The notes: generated by a model not told the origin, from the letters alone. A DNA stretch of 64,000 bases from Henckelia pumila (GCF_033568475.1 NC_133122.1:83537442-83601441); one strand, 5' to 3'; numbered from the stretch's first letter, positions 22,315 to 35,749 are shown. A program made the numbers and translations.

Positions 22315-23558
22315 TCACCAGTATCTATCAGTCAATAAGAGTAGGAAAACCAAAATGGAACGTTTACCTGATATGTCATTATCGGGTGCAGTCTGAGCCT
22401 GATCCTCGGTCAGAGCATAAACTTGTGCCTGCTGTCTAGGAGGTTGGTTCTCATGCTGGCTACCTTCCTGTCTATTCTGCTGCTGAGGTTGGAAATAGTG
22501 GACCACAGATGCTTTCCGCTGAGGCTAAGATGTCTGTCTGGCAGAACTTCCAATTTGTGCTTGCTCAAAGCCCCGCTGAGGACACAATCTGGCAAAGTGC
22601 CCCGCTGGTTACAGATATAGCAGCTTCCAAAAATACCTCTACACTGATTACTGGAGTGAGAACCTCTGCAATTGACACAAGACATGCCTGACTGACCCGA
22701 AATCTGTCCCGATCCAAACTACCTCGAGCCACTAGAGCTAGAAGAACTGCTTTCGTGCTTTTTAAACTACTTCCCTTTTGGATGATAGTAATCCTTCCTA
22801 TAACCTCCACTCATACCACCCTCATAACTCGGCGGTTGATTCTGAAATTGGAAAGATTGATTTTGGTACTGAGGTGGTTGGTTCTGAGACTGACTAGGCT
22901 GCTGAGGCACAATTGGAGCTCCTCTCTGTCTCCACAAACCTGCTTCAGCTCCTTTCGCGTGATTCATGGCATTCGCAAAATTATCATGCCTAACAATGTT
23001 TACCAACGTGAAGATATCCGGTTTCAAACCATTAATGAATTGATCAGCTTTTGCTTCTTCGTTTTCGGCAATGTGCGGTGAAAATCTCAGCAAACTATCA
23101 AACTTAGCTACATACTCCTCAATATTCAGATTCCCCTGCCTCAGATTGGCAAACTCGGCTCCCTTGTCCTTTCGGGACGAAACTGGGAAAAACCGCTTAA
23201 AAAATTCAAATTTAGAAAGATCCCAGTTAATAGATGTACCTCAGTTTTCCATGGCACTCTTCGTCGTGATCCACCAGTTCTTAGCAACACCCCTTAGTTG
23301 ATGAATAACCAACCTAGTTCTGCGGTAATCAGAATAGTCAAGGGAATCGAACAACTGATCAATGTCGTCCAACCAGCTCTCACAGTCAACGGAATTATCT
23401 GTACCCAGCAACAAAGGCGGATTAAATGACTGAAACCTCTTCAGCAAGGTTTCCATAGGCGTCGCTGTGGCATCCATTTAATCAATTTCAGTACTAGCTT
23501 GCTCATTTGGAGGAGTAACTGGCGGTGGATTTCTGTTAATTACTCGACGAGGACCCAT
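22315..23558 (-). pseudogene. G2-2c gag, broken
   Basis: Gag starts at 23558 (MGPRRVINRNPPP). TAA at 23478-23480 and TGA near 23241 interrupt the frame. The capsid part is clear (DCESWLDDIDQLFDSLDYSD, GVAKNWWITTKSAMEN, NIEEYVAKFDSLLRFSPHIA), then a Gln/Pro-rich linker. The zinc knuckle starts CYICNQ but shifts frame at about 22600, so the second half (GHFARLC in 2a) is lost. The tail ends LTDRYW like 2a. No protease, reverse transcriptase or integrase frame follows. Confidence 0.9.
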
Positions 23559-23839
23559 ATGATAATCAAAGGTTAGGACACAAGATATCTCATTGCTGCA
23601 ATTCGGTGCTCCTTACAGCCTCTCAGAATTTCGGACACCAGTCGATAACAAAAACATTTATATCTCGAGTAGATCATGCTTTATAAATTTAAATCATATA
23701 ATCATGTAATTCAATAATTCTCAAATAATAAAGCACGCTCGCATGTAATTTAAATAATCAAACAAATAACTTAATCACATGCGAGGAGCCAATACACGCG
23801 GACTCGATCTACCCCGCTCCTCTAGTTCAACCAAGAACA

Positions 23840-23858
23840 TATCGCTCTGATACCACTT
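23840..23858 (-). other. Primer-binding site of G2-2c
   Basis: On the minus strand TGGTATCAGAGCGATA lies 2-3 bases inside the LTR edge at 23861. It is complementary to the 3' end of initiator Met-tRNA. Confidence 0.85.
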
Positions 23859-23860
23859 AA

Positions 23861-25899
23861 TGTGAGGCCTCGATTCTAAACATCTAATCTCGGATTTAAC
23901 AACAAAAAGAAGCATACAAGCTCGAAGATTAGAAGAAATAAAAGAATTTTTTTCTTTTTTTGAAAAGGTCCTCGCTCGATCGGTAGAAATTAACCGATCG
24001 AGCGAGCAGAAATTCCAAACTCACTGCCAGGGTGAAAAAACCTGCGCCGCTCGACCGGTAAGATTCAACCGATCGAGTAGGCATGCAAAACTCAAAACAA
24101 AAACTTGGCTGCAGCTCCACCGCTCGATCGGTCAACTTCTACCGTTCGAGCGACCACTTCTGCACAAAAAAACCTGAAGAAGTTCTAGTTCAAAATCCAA
24201 TTCCAAAACATTCCAACAATGCATAATCATCCAAACATCATACATAGTCCAAAACAAGATATTTCTAGGGTTATACAATCCCAAAACTAGTAGAACATGC
24301 TTAAGTCTAGCTTATTCAATGCAATACAGTACAATACGAGTTCAATTACAATCTAAGTTCGATTACATAATCGACTTCTAAACACCAAGTCCTCACTCTA
24401 TCTTCGCATCCCAACTATCCATGCAATCTCTGACTCGGTCCTGTCCCACCTATTTCCAAGTACACATAGAAACAAAGACAATAACCGGATAGTCCGGTGA
24501 GAATAAAATTCCCAGTATAAGCAACAAACAGGCAATACCATTCAATATATCAACTAATGATATATAATCTCAAGCATGATACACAAATCTCAATCATGTA
24601 CTTCAAGAAGGAATCTAAAATGAAATGCATGACTTTAAAATCTGGGATTATCAAGTCTGGATAATCAAAAGGTAATCAGCTCTTCTCTTCCTCTATTGTG
24701 ATCCCGAGAATGAACTATCACACAAGTCGCACCGACTCTCTACTCGGGGTGGATAGTGTATAATTCAATCCTCTAGACTCTAAAGCAACTATAGAGGGTT
24801 AAGTCGGTTATCGCAGTAAATCGCCTGCAAATGCCCACTACTATAATTCTCAGATTGTCTAACTCAAAATGAATGAATTCAAATGGCTCAATATGAATGC
24901 AAGTGCAAAGCTTAACTCATTCAATAATCCAAGTAATCAAATAACATGAAGTATGTGATTTCTTCGGAACACTCGAATCAGTCGGATTCGAGTCACTCAT
25001 TCCATTCAATTCTAAGTTTTCTTATACCTCTTCTCAATACATCGATTCTCCAAACTTGGAAACAACAATGATTCCTCAATCAAGATTCATTCTAACATCC
25101 TATATCGATAATAAGAAAGTCGATACTATACCGGCTACAATCTTCGAAACGATTCAACTCCTGAAACCTCGCAACTCAACGGCCTTCAAACGAATCTGCA
25201 AAAGAAGTAATAAATGCCCGAGATCACTATCGACATTCAAACTTGACTGAAAACGGCTCAAATGAACTCAAACCAAACTATAGCCCTCAACTCAAATTGG
25301 CGGCATAACGGCTATATTTTGATCAATCCGAAATCACAGACAGCAGTATACCTATCGAATATACTCAAACCAATACTATATCATCAATAACAGCTCAGAA
25401 CAAAAAAATCTCAAAACTCCAATTCTCAAAAATCACAAGAAAATTCATAACAAATCCGAATGACGCTCTATTTTCAAACCGACTGAGAATAAACGATAAG
25501 AGCTAGCACAAGAACAACATAACCGAAACTCAGTCTATTCTAACAACATCCAAAAATAGAAGTCTAGCTGATCGGAGAAATACTTACTATAGAACGAAGC
25601 TCTCGCTGCCGTGATCGCTAATCTGCCTTCAGAAATAAATTCTAACGGACGGATCGACCGAAAACTGAAATCTAAAATCTTGAAAGTGAAATGGGGCGTC
25701 TTCAATGGTGGAGAAGATGGAGTGAAGGAGAAGAGTCAACACTTGCTTAAATATCTAACAAAGTCCAAAATTGCGTTTTAGTACTTGAAATTTCCAAAAA
25801 GTGCAAAATAGTCCCTCATCAAAATCAAATCGGCCCTCGACTTCTATAATCTCTGATTATCTAAAATAAAATCAATTAAGATAAATTAGGGGCGTTACA
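23861..25899 (-). mobile_element. G2 LTR shared by two tandem elements (5' LTR of 2c)
   Basis: This is a 2039-bp LTR with a TG start at 25899 on the minus strand and a CA end at 23861. The left side carries a primer-binding site and gag, as expected for a 5' LTR. The right side carries a polypurine tract (ttctccccctct, 25901-25912) and 3' internal sequence, as expected for a 3' LTR. One LTR therefore belongs to two elements. Three CGCTCGATCGGT-type palindromic units lie between about 23965 and 24160. Confidence 0.9.
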
Positions 25900-26785
25900 A
25901 TTCTCCCCCTCTAAGTAAAGATTTCGTCCTCGAAATCAAATACGGTTCCAACACAAGGACGACATAGACTCAAAAGACGGCAATAAGAGTTCACTCTTCT
26001 TAAATAAGTCAAAAAATTTTGCTCCAAATTCGTACTTTGTCTCTCAAATACTCCTACCAGTCCGCAACATCATCACTGCACTATCAAAACTGCATTCGGT
26101 TAGTCTCGAAGCTGCTTCTAATTCTGGTCGAAACTCTGAATCATTTGTCTCAAGCAATTTGGCATCTCAACAATTAAAGAACATAAGAAACTCTGGTCGG
26201 TTAATTTAGCAATACTCCGTCTGTCTATCGAAATTTGTCTCATTCTCGTCAGAAAATCCTCTATACTCAGTCACAAATCGAATCATCTTTGGTTCCAACT
26301 CATGGCATCTCCTCTAACGTTCTTCTCGTTTGATCTGACTGTCCGTCGTTCTGATGATATTGAAATAAAATACGTTGTAATCAACAACAAGTGCCTCTTC
26401 GAAGTCTATGCCGAAAGAACAAGCGCATCAAGGATCTCTGTCTAAACTGTCAGACTTCGGCAAAACATGACATCTGACGACCTCTGACAAAATATCAATC
26501 CTCTGTTCCTAAATTAAAGTCATTCGATACGGAATAAGGTAGCAGATTTCATCAATCGGACAATCAAAATCAGATATTAGATCAAATAAGAATAGTCCTT
26601 TGACTTCTAAGATTAGAAAAGATTGCGGAAATCTCCTCGCAAGGAACGATGCCAAATCTTCCAATCAATAAGATCGCTGCGAGCTCAAGTCCAGAGCCAG
26701 ACCTTGAGTCTCGAGCGTCTTCAGCTTCCTCGATGTCTAAACTAGAGCGTGATTCCTCTGAATAAGAGTATATCCAAAATCTCGA
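25900..26785 (-). mobile_element. Truncated G2 internal sequence (third tandem unit)
   Basis: Nearly collinear with 20679 to about 21930 (without the MITE). It breaks off at ctcgataa (about 26785) and joins LTR-derived sequence. No coding region. Confidence 0.82.
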
Positions 26786-27255
26786 TAATAAACAGTAGTA
26801 TACGTATCGAATATACTCAATCCAAAATCACAGACAGCAGTATACATATCGAATATACTCAAACCAATATTATATCATCAATAACAGCTCAATACAAACA
26901 AATCTCAAAACTCCAATTCTCAAAAATCACAAGAAAATTCATAACAAATCCGAATGACGCTCTATTTCCAAACCGACTGAAAAAAAACGATAAGAGCTAG
27001 CTCAAGAATAACATAACCAAAACTCAGTCGATTCTAACAACATCCGAAAATAGAAGTTTAGCTGATATGAGAAATACTTACTATAGAACAAAGTTCTCGC
27101 TGCCGTGATCGCTAATCTTCCTTCATAAATAAATTCTAACGGACGGATCAACCGAAAACTGAAATCTAAAAGCTTGAAAGTGAAATAGGGCCTCTTCAAT
27201 GGTGGAGAAGGCGGTGGGGGAGAGATGGAGTTTCAATAAATTTGGGGGCGTTATA
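26786..27255 (-). mobile_element. G2 LTR fragment
   Basis: Matches about 20085-20670 of LTR 2b with an internal deletion before the gggggcgtta edge. It is joined directly to the truncated internal sequence at 26785. Confidence 0.78.
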
Positions 27256-27729
27256 GTTGTAACCAGGTCCTTGTGGATATCTTTTCAGTACGCTAGACCG
27301 CTGATGTGTCTAACTCGATAGAGTTGATTTAGTAGCAATATAGATTGAGACGGAGTTTCAAGAACTTCGCAAGTACCTGATTTTCGCACTTGGGTTGGCA
27401 GAATTGCGTAATCTTGAAATTTTGCGAAATTACTGATATCTTTGGGCAAAATTTTAATTGTATTCTAATTCTGAGTGTTTAGGTGAATGTCTAAAGTTAT
27501 GAGACACTTGAAATAATTTTATTAATACTATCAGTACAAGACCTTGTACTGGCAGATGTTGTGTAAGGACCCGACCCAGCACCTACTAGTTAACTTATTA
27601 ATCATGCAATTAATATAAATATAATACATAGACAAGCAACATAAAGAAAACGATTTTATAACCGTATACAATCGATGACTAAAACCCAAATAAAATAGTG
27701 TTATACGACCATATCAAATATCAGTTTCT
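27256..27729. other. Unassigned sequence between LTR remnants
   Basis: No frame longer than 60 codons and no similarity to the other elements of the window. The stretch tgttgtgtaaggacccgaccc (about 27557) resembles an LTR edge, but no partner was found. Confidence 0.5.
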
Positions 27730-28984
27730 GTGAGACCTCGATTTTAATCATCTAATCTCGGGTTAAATAATAACTAAGCATACAAGATCCAAGATTAAAA
27801 AGCAATAAATAATTTTTTTTAAAAAAGGAACCGTGCCTCGCTTGATCTGTAAAATTCAACCGATCGAGCGAGCAAGTCTTTCCACTCTGTTGTCCGCCTC
27901 AAGGAGTGGCTCCGCTCGATCGATAAACCTCAACCGATCGAGCGGGAAAGCTTTTACCAAAAACAAAAAAGAAGCCACAACTCCCTCGCTCGATCGGTCA
28001 ATCTCTACCGATCGAGCGAAGGCATCCCTGAACAAAATTCCAAAAATTAAGCTTTCCAACTCAACTCCAATATTCATTCAATACATAACAAAGAATATAA
28101 TACATGCAACAACAGCATACAAACTTCAATACTCGCATAAACGATACAACATAATCAACAAGTTCGAGTTCTAAACACGCTTCAAAACATAAACTAGATT
28201 GACATGTTGTTCGACTTCTAAACCGAGTCTCACTTCTATTCCTTGATCTCGAAGCTAACCAAGCCTCCCCTGACTCGATCCTGCCCCACATGTTGCCAAG
28301 TACACATACAAAAAAGCAACATCCGGATAACTCCGATGAGAATGATATTCCCAGTAAAAGAAACACAACATGCAATAACAATTAATATCTCAATAACATG
28401 AAATACAGACAACATATTCAATGCTAATACGAATGAAATGCATGTATTTAAAATCGGGATATCAACTCTGATAAACAAGAAATTGTTGCTATGCTTTGGG
28501 ATCCCAAGAATGAGATCACGTAACAACTCAACGACTCTCCCGATCGAGGTGGTGCCACATATCTCCATCCTTTAGAATTTGGTGCGACTACAAGGAGTAT
28601 GCTGACACTAGGTGAACTTCTACACCCAGGCCACTCGATTATAACCCCCAAATCGTCTAACAAAATGGGTCGTTCTGCCCGCTGAAATCAATGATTTAGG
28701 CTCAATATGAATGCATATAGAAAACACAAAACATTAACCATAAATCAAATAATAACAAGAGTTAATCAAACAAAATACAAGTTCCTCATTCTAGAACAAG
28801 TATTGATACAAGTATGTGATTTTAAGGGAAACTCAAGAACCAACTGTCTTGAGTGTGCTATCCCGCTAAAACGATGTCTGCTTGTACCTTTCTCGATTTG
28901 AATAGCTCCAACTCTGGATAAGCTACAAATAAGAGGTTATATCAAAATCTATACAACCCAAAACAACAAACGCCACTACAAGAA

Positions 28985-29270
28985 AAACGGCTAAAGACAA
29001 CGCTTTTTTCGCGTTGTTAATGTCCCCAAAAAAGCGTTGTCGTAGCCAGTGTTGTAAAAGACCATGCTCAAAGACAACGCGGAAAAAGCGTTGTCGTTTT
29101 TGAAAAAGACAACGCTTAAAAAGTGTTGTCGTATCTAAAAAAAACAACGCTTTTTTAAGCATTGTCATTTCTTGAAAAGACAACGCTTTTTAAGCGTCGT
29201 TGTATCTGAAAAAAAAAAACGCTTAAAAAAACGTTGTCTTTTCTGGTAAAGACAACGCTTTAACTTTGAT
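28985..29270. repeat. CACTA left sub-terminal repeats
   Basis: About ten alternating direct and inverted copies of agacaacgctt / aagcgttgtct, spaced 15-30 bases apart. Such arrays bind the CACTA transposase (TNPA-type). The 86-aa frame at 28923-29183 is made of these repeats. Confidence 0.85.
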
Positions 29271-29879
29271 TCCTTCCTTCAGCACATGTTAGCGTCCCAA
29301 GCTTTCATAAAAGCCGCAATAATCTCTTTTCCTTTAATTTGTATCTCCATACTGTAAATTATTAAAAATAAAAACAAACATAAAACAAATATGAATAGAT
29401 TAAAATGAAAAGTAAAAGCAAACACATATTTGGCAGCAAAGAACATGAAGTACGAATTACGAAATTCAAGCCACAAGTTGCTAAAAATGAATGGTTGAAC
29501 AAATTATAATGGTTGAACAAACTACATTCCTAGTTGCAACCCCATTATTTTATGTATTAAATAACAATCAAATCAGAGGCAATACAAATTTATTTGATAT
29601 ACTAACAAAGTAGCAATTACTGGGATGTATGCAAAGCACCAAATAATACACCTTTGATATTAAAAGTAATGAAAAGTGTTCCATACCCAAACACGAAAAT
29701 CACATGTAAACTAAATTTCCACATGCCATGTATTCAAAAATATTAATCGGAAGAATTTTTTTTTGCTATTTTTCTTTTATTCATCATAATTTGCTTGCAT
29801 TTATACAGATCTGACTAGATAATAGAAAGTTATCATATTGGCTTCCTTCACAGACCATATGTTCAAGAATTTATTCAAT

Positions 29880-29958
29880 GATCCACTGGCCAGATACTCG
29901 CCATTTGGGCTAAATAATGCAACGAAATAAACAAGATCCCTGCAATATTCGGATTGGT
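29880..29958 (-). pseudogene. Captured exon of a WD40-repeat protein (HOS15/TBL1-like)
   Basis: The minus strand reads VYFVALFSPNGEYLASGSLN and then KFLNIWSVKE after a ttgcag acceptor-like sequence. This is one WD40 blade of the TBL1/HOS15 class, a histone-deacetylase complex subunit. The match is from memory of the family; a typical residue pattern is VYSVAFSPNG...IWS. Only one blade is seen and it carries substitutions at conserved sites (AFSP to ALFSP). It is a captured fragment without function as it stands. Confidence 0.75.
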
Positions 29959-32900
29959 GGACATTATAGTGAGTAGAACTAAACACTAGCTCTATTCAAT
30001 GAAGTCAAGCTGTGTAATAAGTGTTTTATTTTTGGGTTTGTCATTAGGTTCAAAGTCTTAATTATCCCACCAAACTTAGTAAAAGAAAAGTTTTGGTTCG
30101 AATGTGAGAGATGATAATGTTTGTCAAACCCTTTTCTTGTTTTATAGGATCATTACGCACGAGAAACACTTCTATGGTTTTATGTAAAATTCAAACATAG
30201 TTCCATATGGTTCTGTAAAATTTATATATCTAGGCGCCAAACCTATGGCCATTTATAAGCTGTGGAGAAGACACCCAATGTCCACTTTCCAGAGTTTATT
30301 GTTGAATCAAATTAAAAGGAGGCATTGCAGATGCAAGGGAATATAAGGTAACAGTGTATGGGAAAAAATGTAATGTTATTTGTACAACGCATGAAATTAA
30401 CTAAAAAATGTACGAACTGGTCATAACTCATGATATTTTTCAGATTGATTAATATGGCATAAATAATATTTACATGTCCATTATGCCGATGTACGTAATA
30501 CAAAACACAGAAAACGATGGATGAGCTTCAAGTCATACCTTGGCATGTTCTTTCAAATCAAGCAAGCAGGATTTCTGTTTGGCCTAATTACTGTAAAAAT
30601 GATTATGTGAAATTATGATGAGGTAAATTAAGTTAACAAAAACAATTAAACGACTGCAAATTTGGTAGGGACAATTAAACGACTTCAAGTCATACCTTGG
30701 CATGTTCTTCATAATTTTTTTGTAGAATCGATAATGATGCAACAACCACTCCGCCATTTCACCTGAAAAAGAAAAAAAGAACAAAAACTTTACTACAATG
30801 TGTTTGACTTCAATTCAAAGATTGTACGCATAAAGCTCATTCTTCTTTATAATTACTGGTCCAGGCCACTTGCGTAATCACGATCTCCACTCTAAAAATA
30901 AGATTTCTAACATCCCATAATTTATAATTAGTTTAAAATTTGGCATATAATTTCCAATTCAAAGATGTATACAATATGAGAGGACACTCGAGCACATCTA
31001 AATGACAAAAATAAAAATAAAAAAAATTAACTTTTAAGTAACATTTGTTTCCTAGAATGAAGCATCTTGATCATGTACTACTTTCGTTTCTTCTTTTTTA
31101 TGTGAACTCCATTTCTAATTGTGGCCCAAGTCAAGAAGCCTTAGGTGTCTCAAACAGAGAAAAAAAAAATTTAAGAAGATATATAAACTTTTGAAGAATT
31201 ATAAATTTACAAGAAAAAACTTGAGGAAAAAAATCTTTAAGAAGAGAGAATAGAGAAGATCATGACATACAAAGATTAAGATTATTGGCTTGAAAGCTAT
31301 TATCATTTTAATGGTTCCTCGATTCGATTTCCCACGATGCATATGTATCGGATTCACTCAAAATAGCAAAATTCAAATTCTGATAGGTACTCCCTGTTGC
31401 ATGAAGTTGAATAATTTACAAAACACTTGAAAGCACCAATTTTAAAATTATTAATGAAACACCATCTCAAAAATTCCAAAAAGAAAAAATGTGATTCTGA
31501 AACACAAAAATGTGTTGATTTGGATCAGTGGGAAATATAACTCACTCCATGTGACTCGCTCTTTAGTTTATTTAATCAAAAAAATCTGATGATAACAAGA
31601 AAAAAATGTAAAAACTGAATTTATCGTACTAACATTGAGCATGCCTCATTTATCGGTGAAAAGTGTCCTTCCTGTTCATTTCCAGCAATATAGCTACAGA
31701 AAAGAAATTAAGTTAGTTACTAAGTTGATGAAAATGCTGCATAGAACATAAAAAAGTGAGACCCTTATACGTACACTGTACTAGAACATTTGCCCTACCA
31801 CGCCACATCCTTTTGTTTCTCATCTTTCATTTTGTCAATGTCCCCACCTCCTAAACCAGTTATGGGCAACTCAGTCCTCCAATCATCTCTTTTAGATTTT
31901 ACCAGAACCTTGTAACATGCAAGGAATGACAATATCAGTTATAGGACACTAGACCTGAAAATTTTTAACAGCCGTACTCATCTTCTTCGAAAAAAATTAA
32001 GCACTACTCTGTAAAAAAATATAATATGTCTACAATGAGAGCAAATTAAAAATTCCAAAATACATAAATAAACAACTATGTGAATATGTGTTTACTCTTC
32101 AAATAAAGGGGAAGTAGTCCTCAGAAATCCAATCCAACTCATCTGAGGCCCATAGCACAATACTGCAAAAACACAGCAGAGACACACAAGTATAACATGA
32201 AAAACTTAAATTAACTGACACGTGAAAATCAAATATCAAGTACACAACAATGCGGCGCAAGTATCCAATTACCCAGAGGCATTCTGGCAGCTGCAGAAAA
32301 AACCATAATAAGGTTTAGAAAGGTTCATTCTCCTAGGTAAAATTTGTTGCTACTAATATCAAGGATAAAATTTGTGATGAAAATGATTAGTTGAATTTTT
32401 TGTCTAAGTTTCTGCAGAAGCTAACTTCTACGGACAGTACATGCAACAAGGTCGAAACCGAATTCCAAATTCATCAGCCGATAGTGTAAAAAATCATATT
32501 TTAATTCATTTCTCATTCAAAAATAGTTCTATAAATTGGAAATGAAATCTAACTGATTTTTCTACATTTCATCTTCATAAATATTTTCCAAATAAAATCA
32601 TCTAATAAGCCTAAATCTATCTGCAAGAACACACCTTAAACTCGGACATTGATGTTTTTCGCAAATTGGAGCGAGTTCAGTACAAAATTCATATAAAATT
32701 AATTTTACATCTGAATGAGTTTATAACTGGTGGCAAATCAAAGAAAACACAATTATCTACAAGTTTTATGTGAATTGCAACCTCAAAATATGCACTGATC
32801 AATACCAGATTTCGAAATGACAGTAGGTGCAAAAAAAATATTCTTCATACAGTGCAGTTTCAGAAAAATGGGCATATCTCTTTAAATTTTAATTCAAATG

Positions 32901-33242
32901 ACCTGTTTCCAATGCCAAATCAAAGACAAACACAGAGCACTACAAGTTTTCTTCGTAATGGCAAGATTCAGAATCTGTACTATTCAAGTTCATTCTACTC
33001 AATTTCTAAGCTACACGAGCGCTAAAGCTGCTGTCAAATCATGAGAGCAAACAGATCAATTCTTCAGCGCCAATATCTGCAAATTATTCTCGAAAACTGT
33101 TCAAAACGTGATATATATTCTAACCAAAATAGATCATTTATGACTTTAAAAGAACTTTTATTTTATATTAATTAATTGTGCAATGCTCAAGTTTAACTAC
33201 TGTATGCAAATATACAAATTAAAAATGAAGTTGAAATAGTAT

Positions 33243-33860
33243 AAATTACCTGAGAATGAAGTTTCTGATCAAGCACATGAAAAATCTTGGGCCCAATCCT
33301 CTACAAAATCCGGCCACACCACCGTCAGCAAACAAATTTTTTTACCACTTCTCTAACTGTTGTTTTTTTCTCATGCCCCATCACCTGGTGTACATCGAGT
33401 GAATGTTATAAAATTGAAAAACCTACTGGAATGTGGTCCCAAATTTATAAATAAATCTTTTAAAAATAAACAGAATACAACAGCCGAAAAATTTGAATAT
33501 ACTTGGAACCATGGGATTTTTCAGTGTAAGTTTAGACATCAAAAAAATTTTTGTTACAAACAGATAAATGACTATTAATGCAATGCATATATGAAATGAC
33601 TTCAGAGTTATTCTGTAATGGCCAATAAAAAGTGCACAAAAAATTAGGAAACATTCAGAATCAGCAGAAGAAAAATGAATAATAATCTGAATACCTGTAA
33701 CCGAGTTTTAATAGTGTCCAGTGGGGTTGCGATGCATGATGCAGTAGAACCAGCAAAAATACCCCCTGCAGCTTGAACCATTGCTATTTTTCCTTCACTT
33801 GGAGCAGCTCCAGCAGGTTCATCGACGTGGCCTAAAAGCCTGGCAGGAACAAAATAAAAA
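33243..33860 (-). pseudogene. Captured two-exon fragment of a mitochondrial carrier protein
   Basis: The upstream exon (about 33700-33850) reads AAPSEGKIAMVQAAGGIFAG and then ASCIATPLDTIKTRLQ, including the carrier signature PxD(T)xKxRLQ. A second piece (about 33250-33345) reads VAGFCRGLGPRFFMCLIRN, matching the F(Y)RGLGPR segment that follows in this carrier family (solute carriers resembling Arabidopsis At1g72820/At5g15640). Sequence between them looks like an intron. Only about one third of a six-helix carrier is present. Confidence 0.78.
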
Positions 33861-34397
33861 AGGTAACCTAACAACCGGAAAAAATATCAAATATTTGGTG
33901 ACCAAGACTTCAAGGAGGAGGAGAAGAACGTACGGAAAATGCTTATTCATACCGAAAGAAATATATTTACCACTCAGTTGGACCTTAATGTGTCATAACA
34001 ATGTAAAAGTAAATATCCGCAAAAATGGCATGATAACTAAAAAATCATAAGAGAGTAGTGACGTAGGAAGACACACAAAATTAAAGAGAACACTTTTACA
34101 TGGTTTGGCTCAACTGAAGCACACTACTAGGAGAAGTAAATGATAAAAGTATTGACAACAAGATGTGACAGATTTTGGTATCCCAATCAAATGCCATCAC
34201 TTACTAACACTCTATCCAAATTCAATCCCTTACTAACACTCTCATTCCTGCATCTCTGGACATTCATTTGTAAAGCACAAGCAATGTCTAATCCATGGCA
34301 GAGAAATACTGATACGATGTTATAAAAATTACTATGGAAAAAATATAAATACGTTATTTGGCTCAACTAAATGACATACAAAGTATAACTGAAAACA

Positions 34398-34545
34398 GCA
34401 TAACCAGTGGCATCAAAATCTAAGTAAGTACGGACAGTAGCTATGCCTCGTGCCAATCGGAAAACACCGGTACCACCAACTATAGACAACTCACGATCAC
34501 CAACAGCAGATAGAGGGTTTCTTCAAACATGGAGAGTGTACTCCC
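34398..34545 (-). pseudogene. Captured fragment of a dirigent protein gene
   Basis: The minus strand reads RELSIVGGTGVFRLARGIA and then TVRTYLDFDATGYA, the conserved central strands of dirigent proteins (typically REL/MPIVGGTG(x)FR(x)ARGYA). Upstream, YTLHV is followed by an in-frame TGA and then RNPLSAVGD, where family members read a GRNP motif. Dirigent proteins guide monolignol coupling. This piece covers about a quarter of the protein. Confidence 0.78.
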
Positions 34546-35749
34546 GTTTTATTTTCCGGTCGTGAAACAAAATTCATGCTCGTAGCTACCGCCCCTTCGT
34601 TCAAGTCCGAAAACCGATCAACCCCTGACCTCGCCTATTGGGGCAGAGTTTAAATCAGTTCGGCAGTTAGTAAGTTATCTGCCATTATGAGTCTTCCGAA
34701 ATTGGTCGCACAACTTCAAAACCAGGTCAACACAGAGAAAAATAAAATGGGGGGAAAAATCGCATGCACCAATTTAGTTATTAATTAATAAGCTAAATTA
34801 ACTTCAATTTCAGTACATGAACTCGCAATAGCCCAAAGATTCAATAAATCAAAGCAATTCTCGATCTTTTCCCCTGAGCACGAAAAAAGAATTAGACCGG
34901 CGAGATAAGAACCTTCTCACCCCTTGCATGCTTCTCGCATCTTTAAAATACTACACGAAGCTCATCATCGAGAAAATAAAGGACACTCTTTCGTCGCAAA
35001 GGGAAAACATCAAAGATCCATTAAAAATTTACCTTATAATCGAAGTTACACAGACACCCTTACGGCACACCCAATTAATCAACAATGCACCTCGTTCCTG
35101 CAATCAAAATCTGGAAAAGAATTAAAAAAATAAAGGAAGAAAACAACAGAATTAAACCGACTGACGAATAATAAAACAACAATCGAAACACGTAACACTC
35201 AAAACCACGAAAAGAGGAATCAAAATTCTCCGTTTCTCATAGAGAACACGACCGTACCTGTTGATTCAACACTGCAAAGATGAAATTGCGCAAAAAAATA
35301 AAGCTTAGGTCACGATTTCTTGCTATATTGGCATCAAAACGAAGCTTAGGATGAGCTCTAACCGAATTCTAGCTCCAATAATAGATTTCCAATGCCCATG
35401 TCAGCGAATCGACGACAAGAAATGGGTGGCTGGGGTTGGGTCTTGGTGGAATCGTCATGAGAGCACGAGAGAGAATGATTTTTCTTATCTTAAGATGGGC
35501 TTCTTGGAGCTCACTTGAAAAATCATCTGATAAATCGAGCAAGACCAGCAAAAATCGACATGGGAAAGCAGATTTTGATTTGAAAGAGAGAAAAAGAAGA
35601 AAGGGATCGGAGAAGGTGATCGAGAAGGGGCTTGGGGATTTTGGGTATATTTTCTGACGTTAAGGGAGGTGTAATAATATTTATTTTGTACTCAAAAAAA
35701 ATTTAATAATATTTATTTTAAGTTTTATTTTAATTAAAAATAATAGTTC

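Noticed and set aside
27833-28174. 113-codon plus-strand frame
   Set aside because: It is built from the G2' LTR palindromes and flanking LTR sequence; not a gene.
28923-29183. 86-codon open frame on -
   Set aside because: It consists of CACTA sub-terminal repeats.
35369-35657. Possible first exon of a captured gene at the right end of the CACTA element
   Set aside because: Short frames exist on both strands, but no motif is recognisable and no splice partner could be identified.
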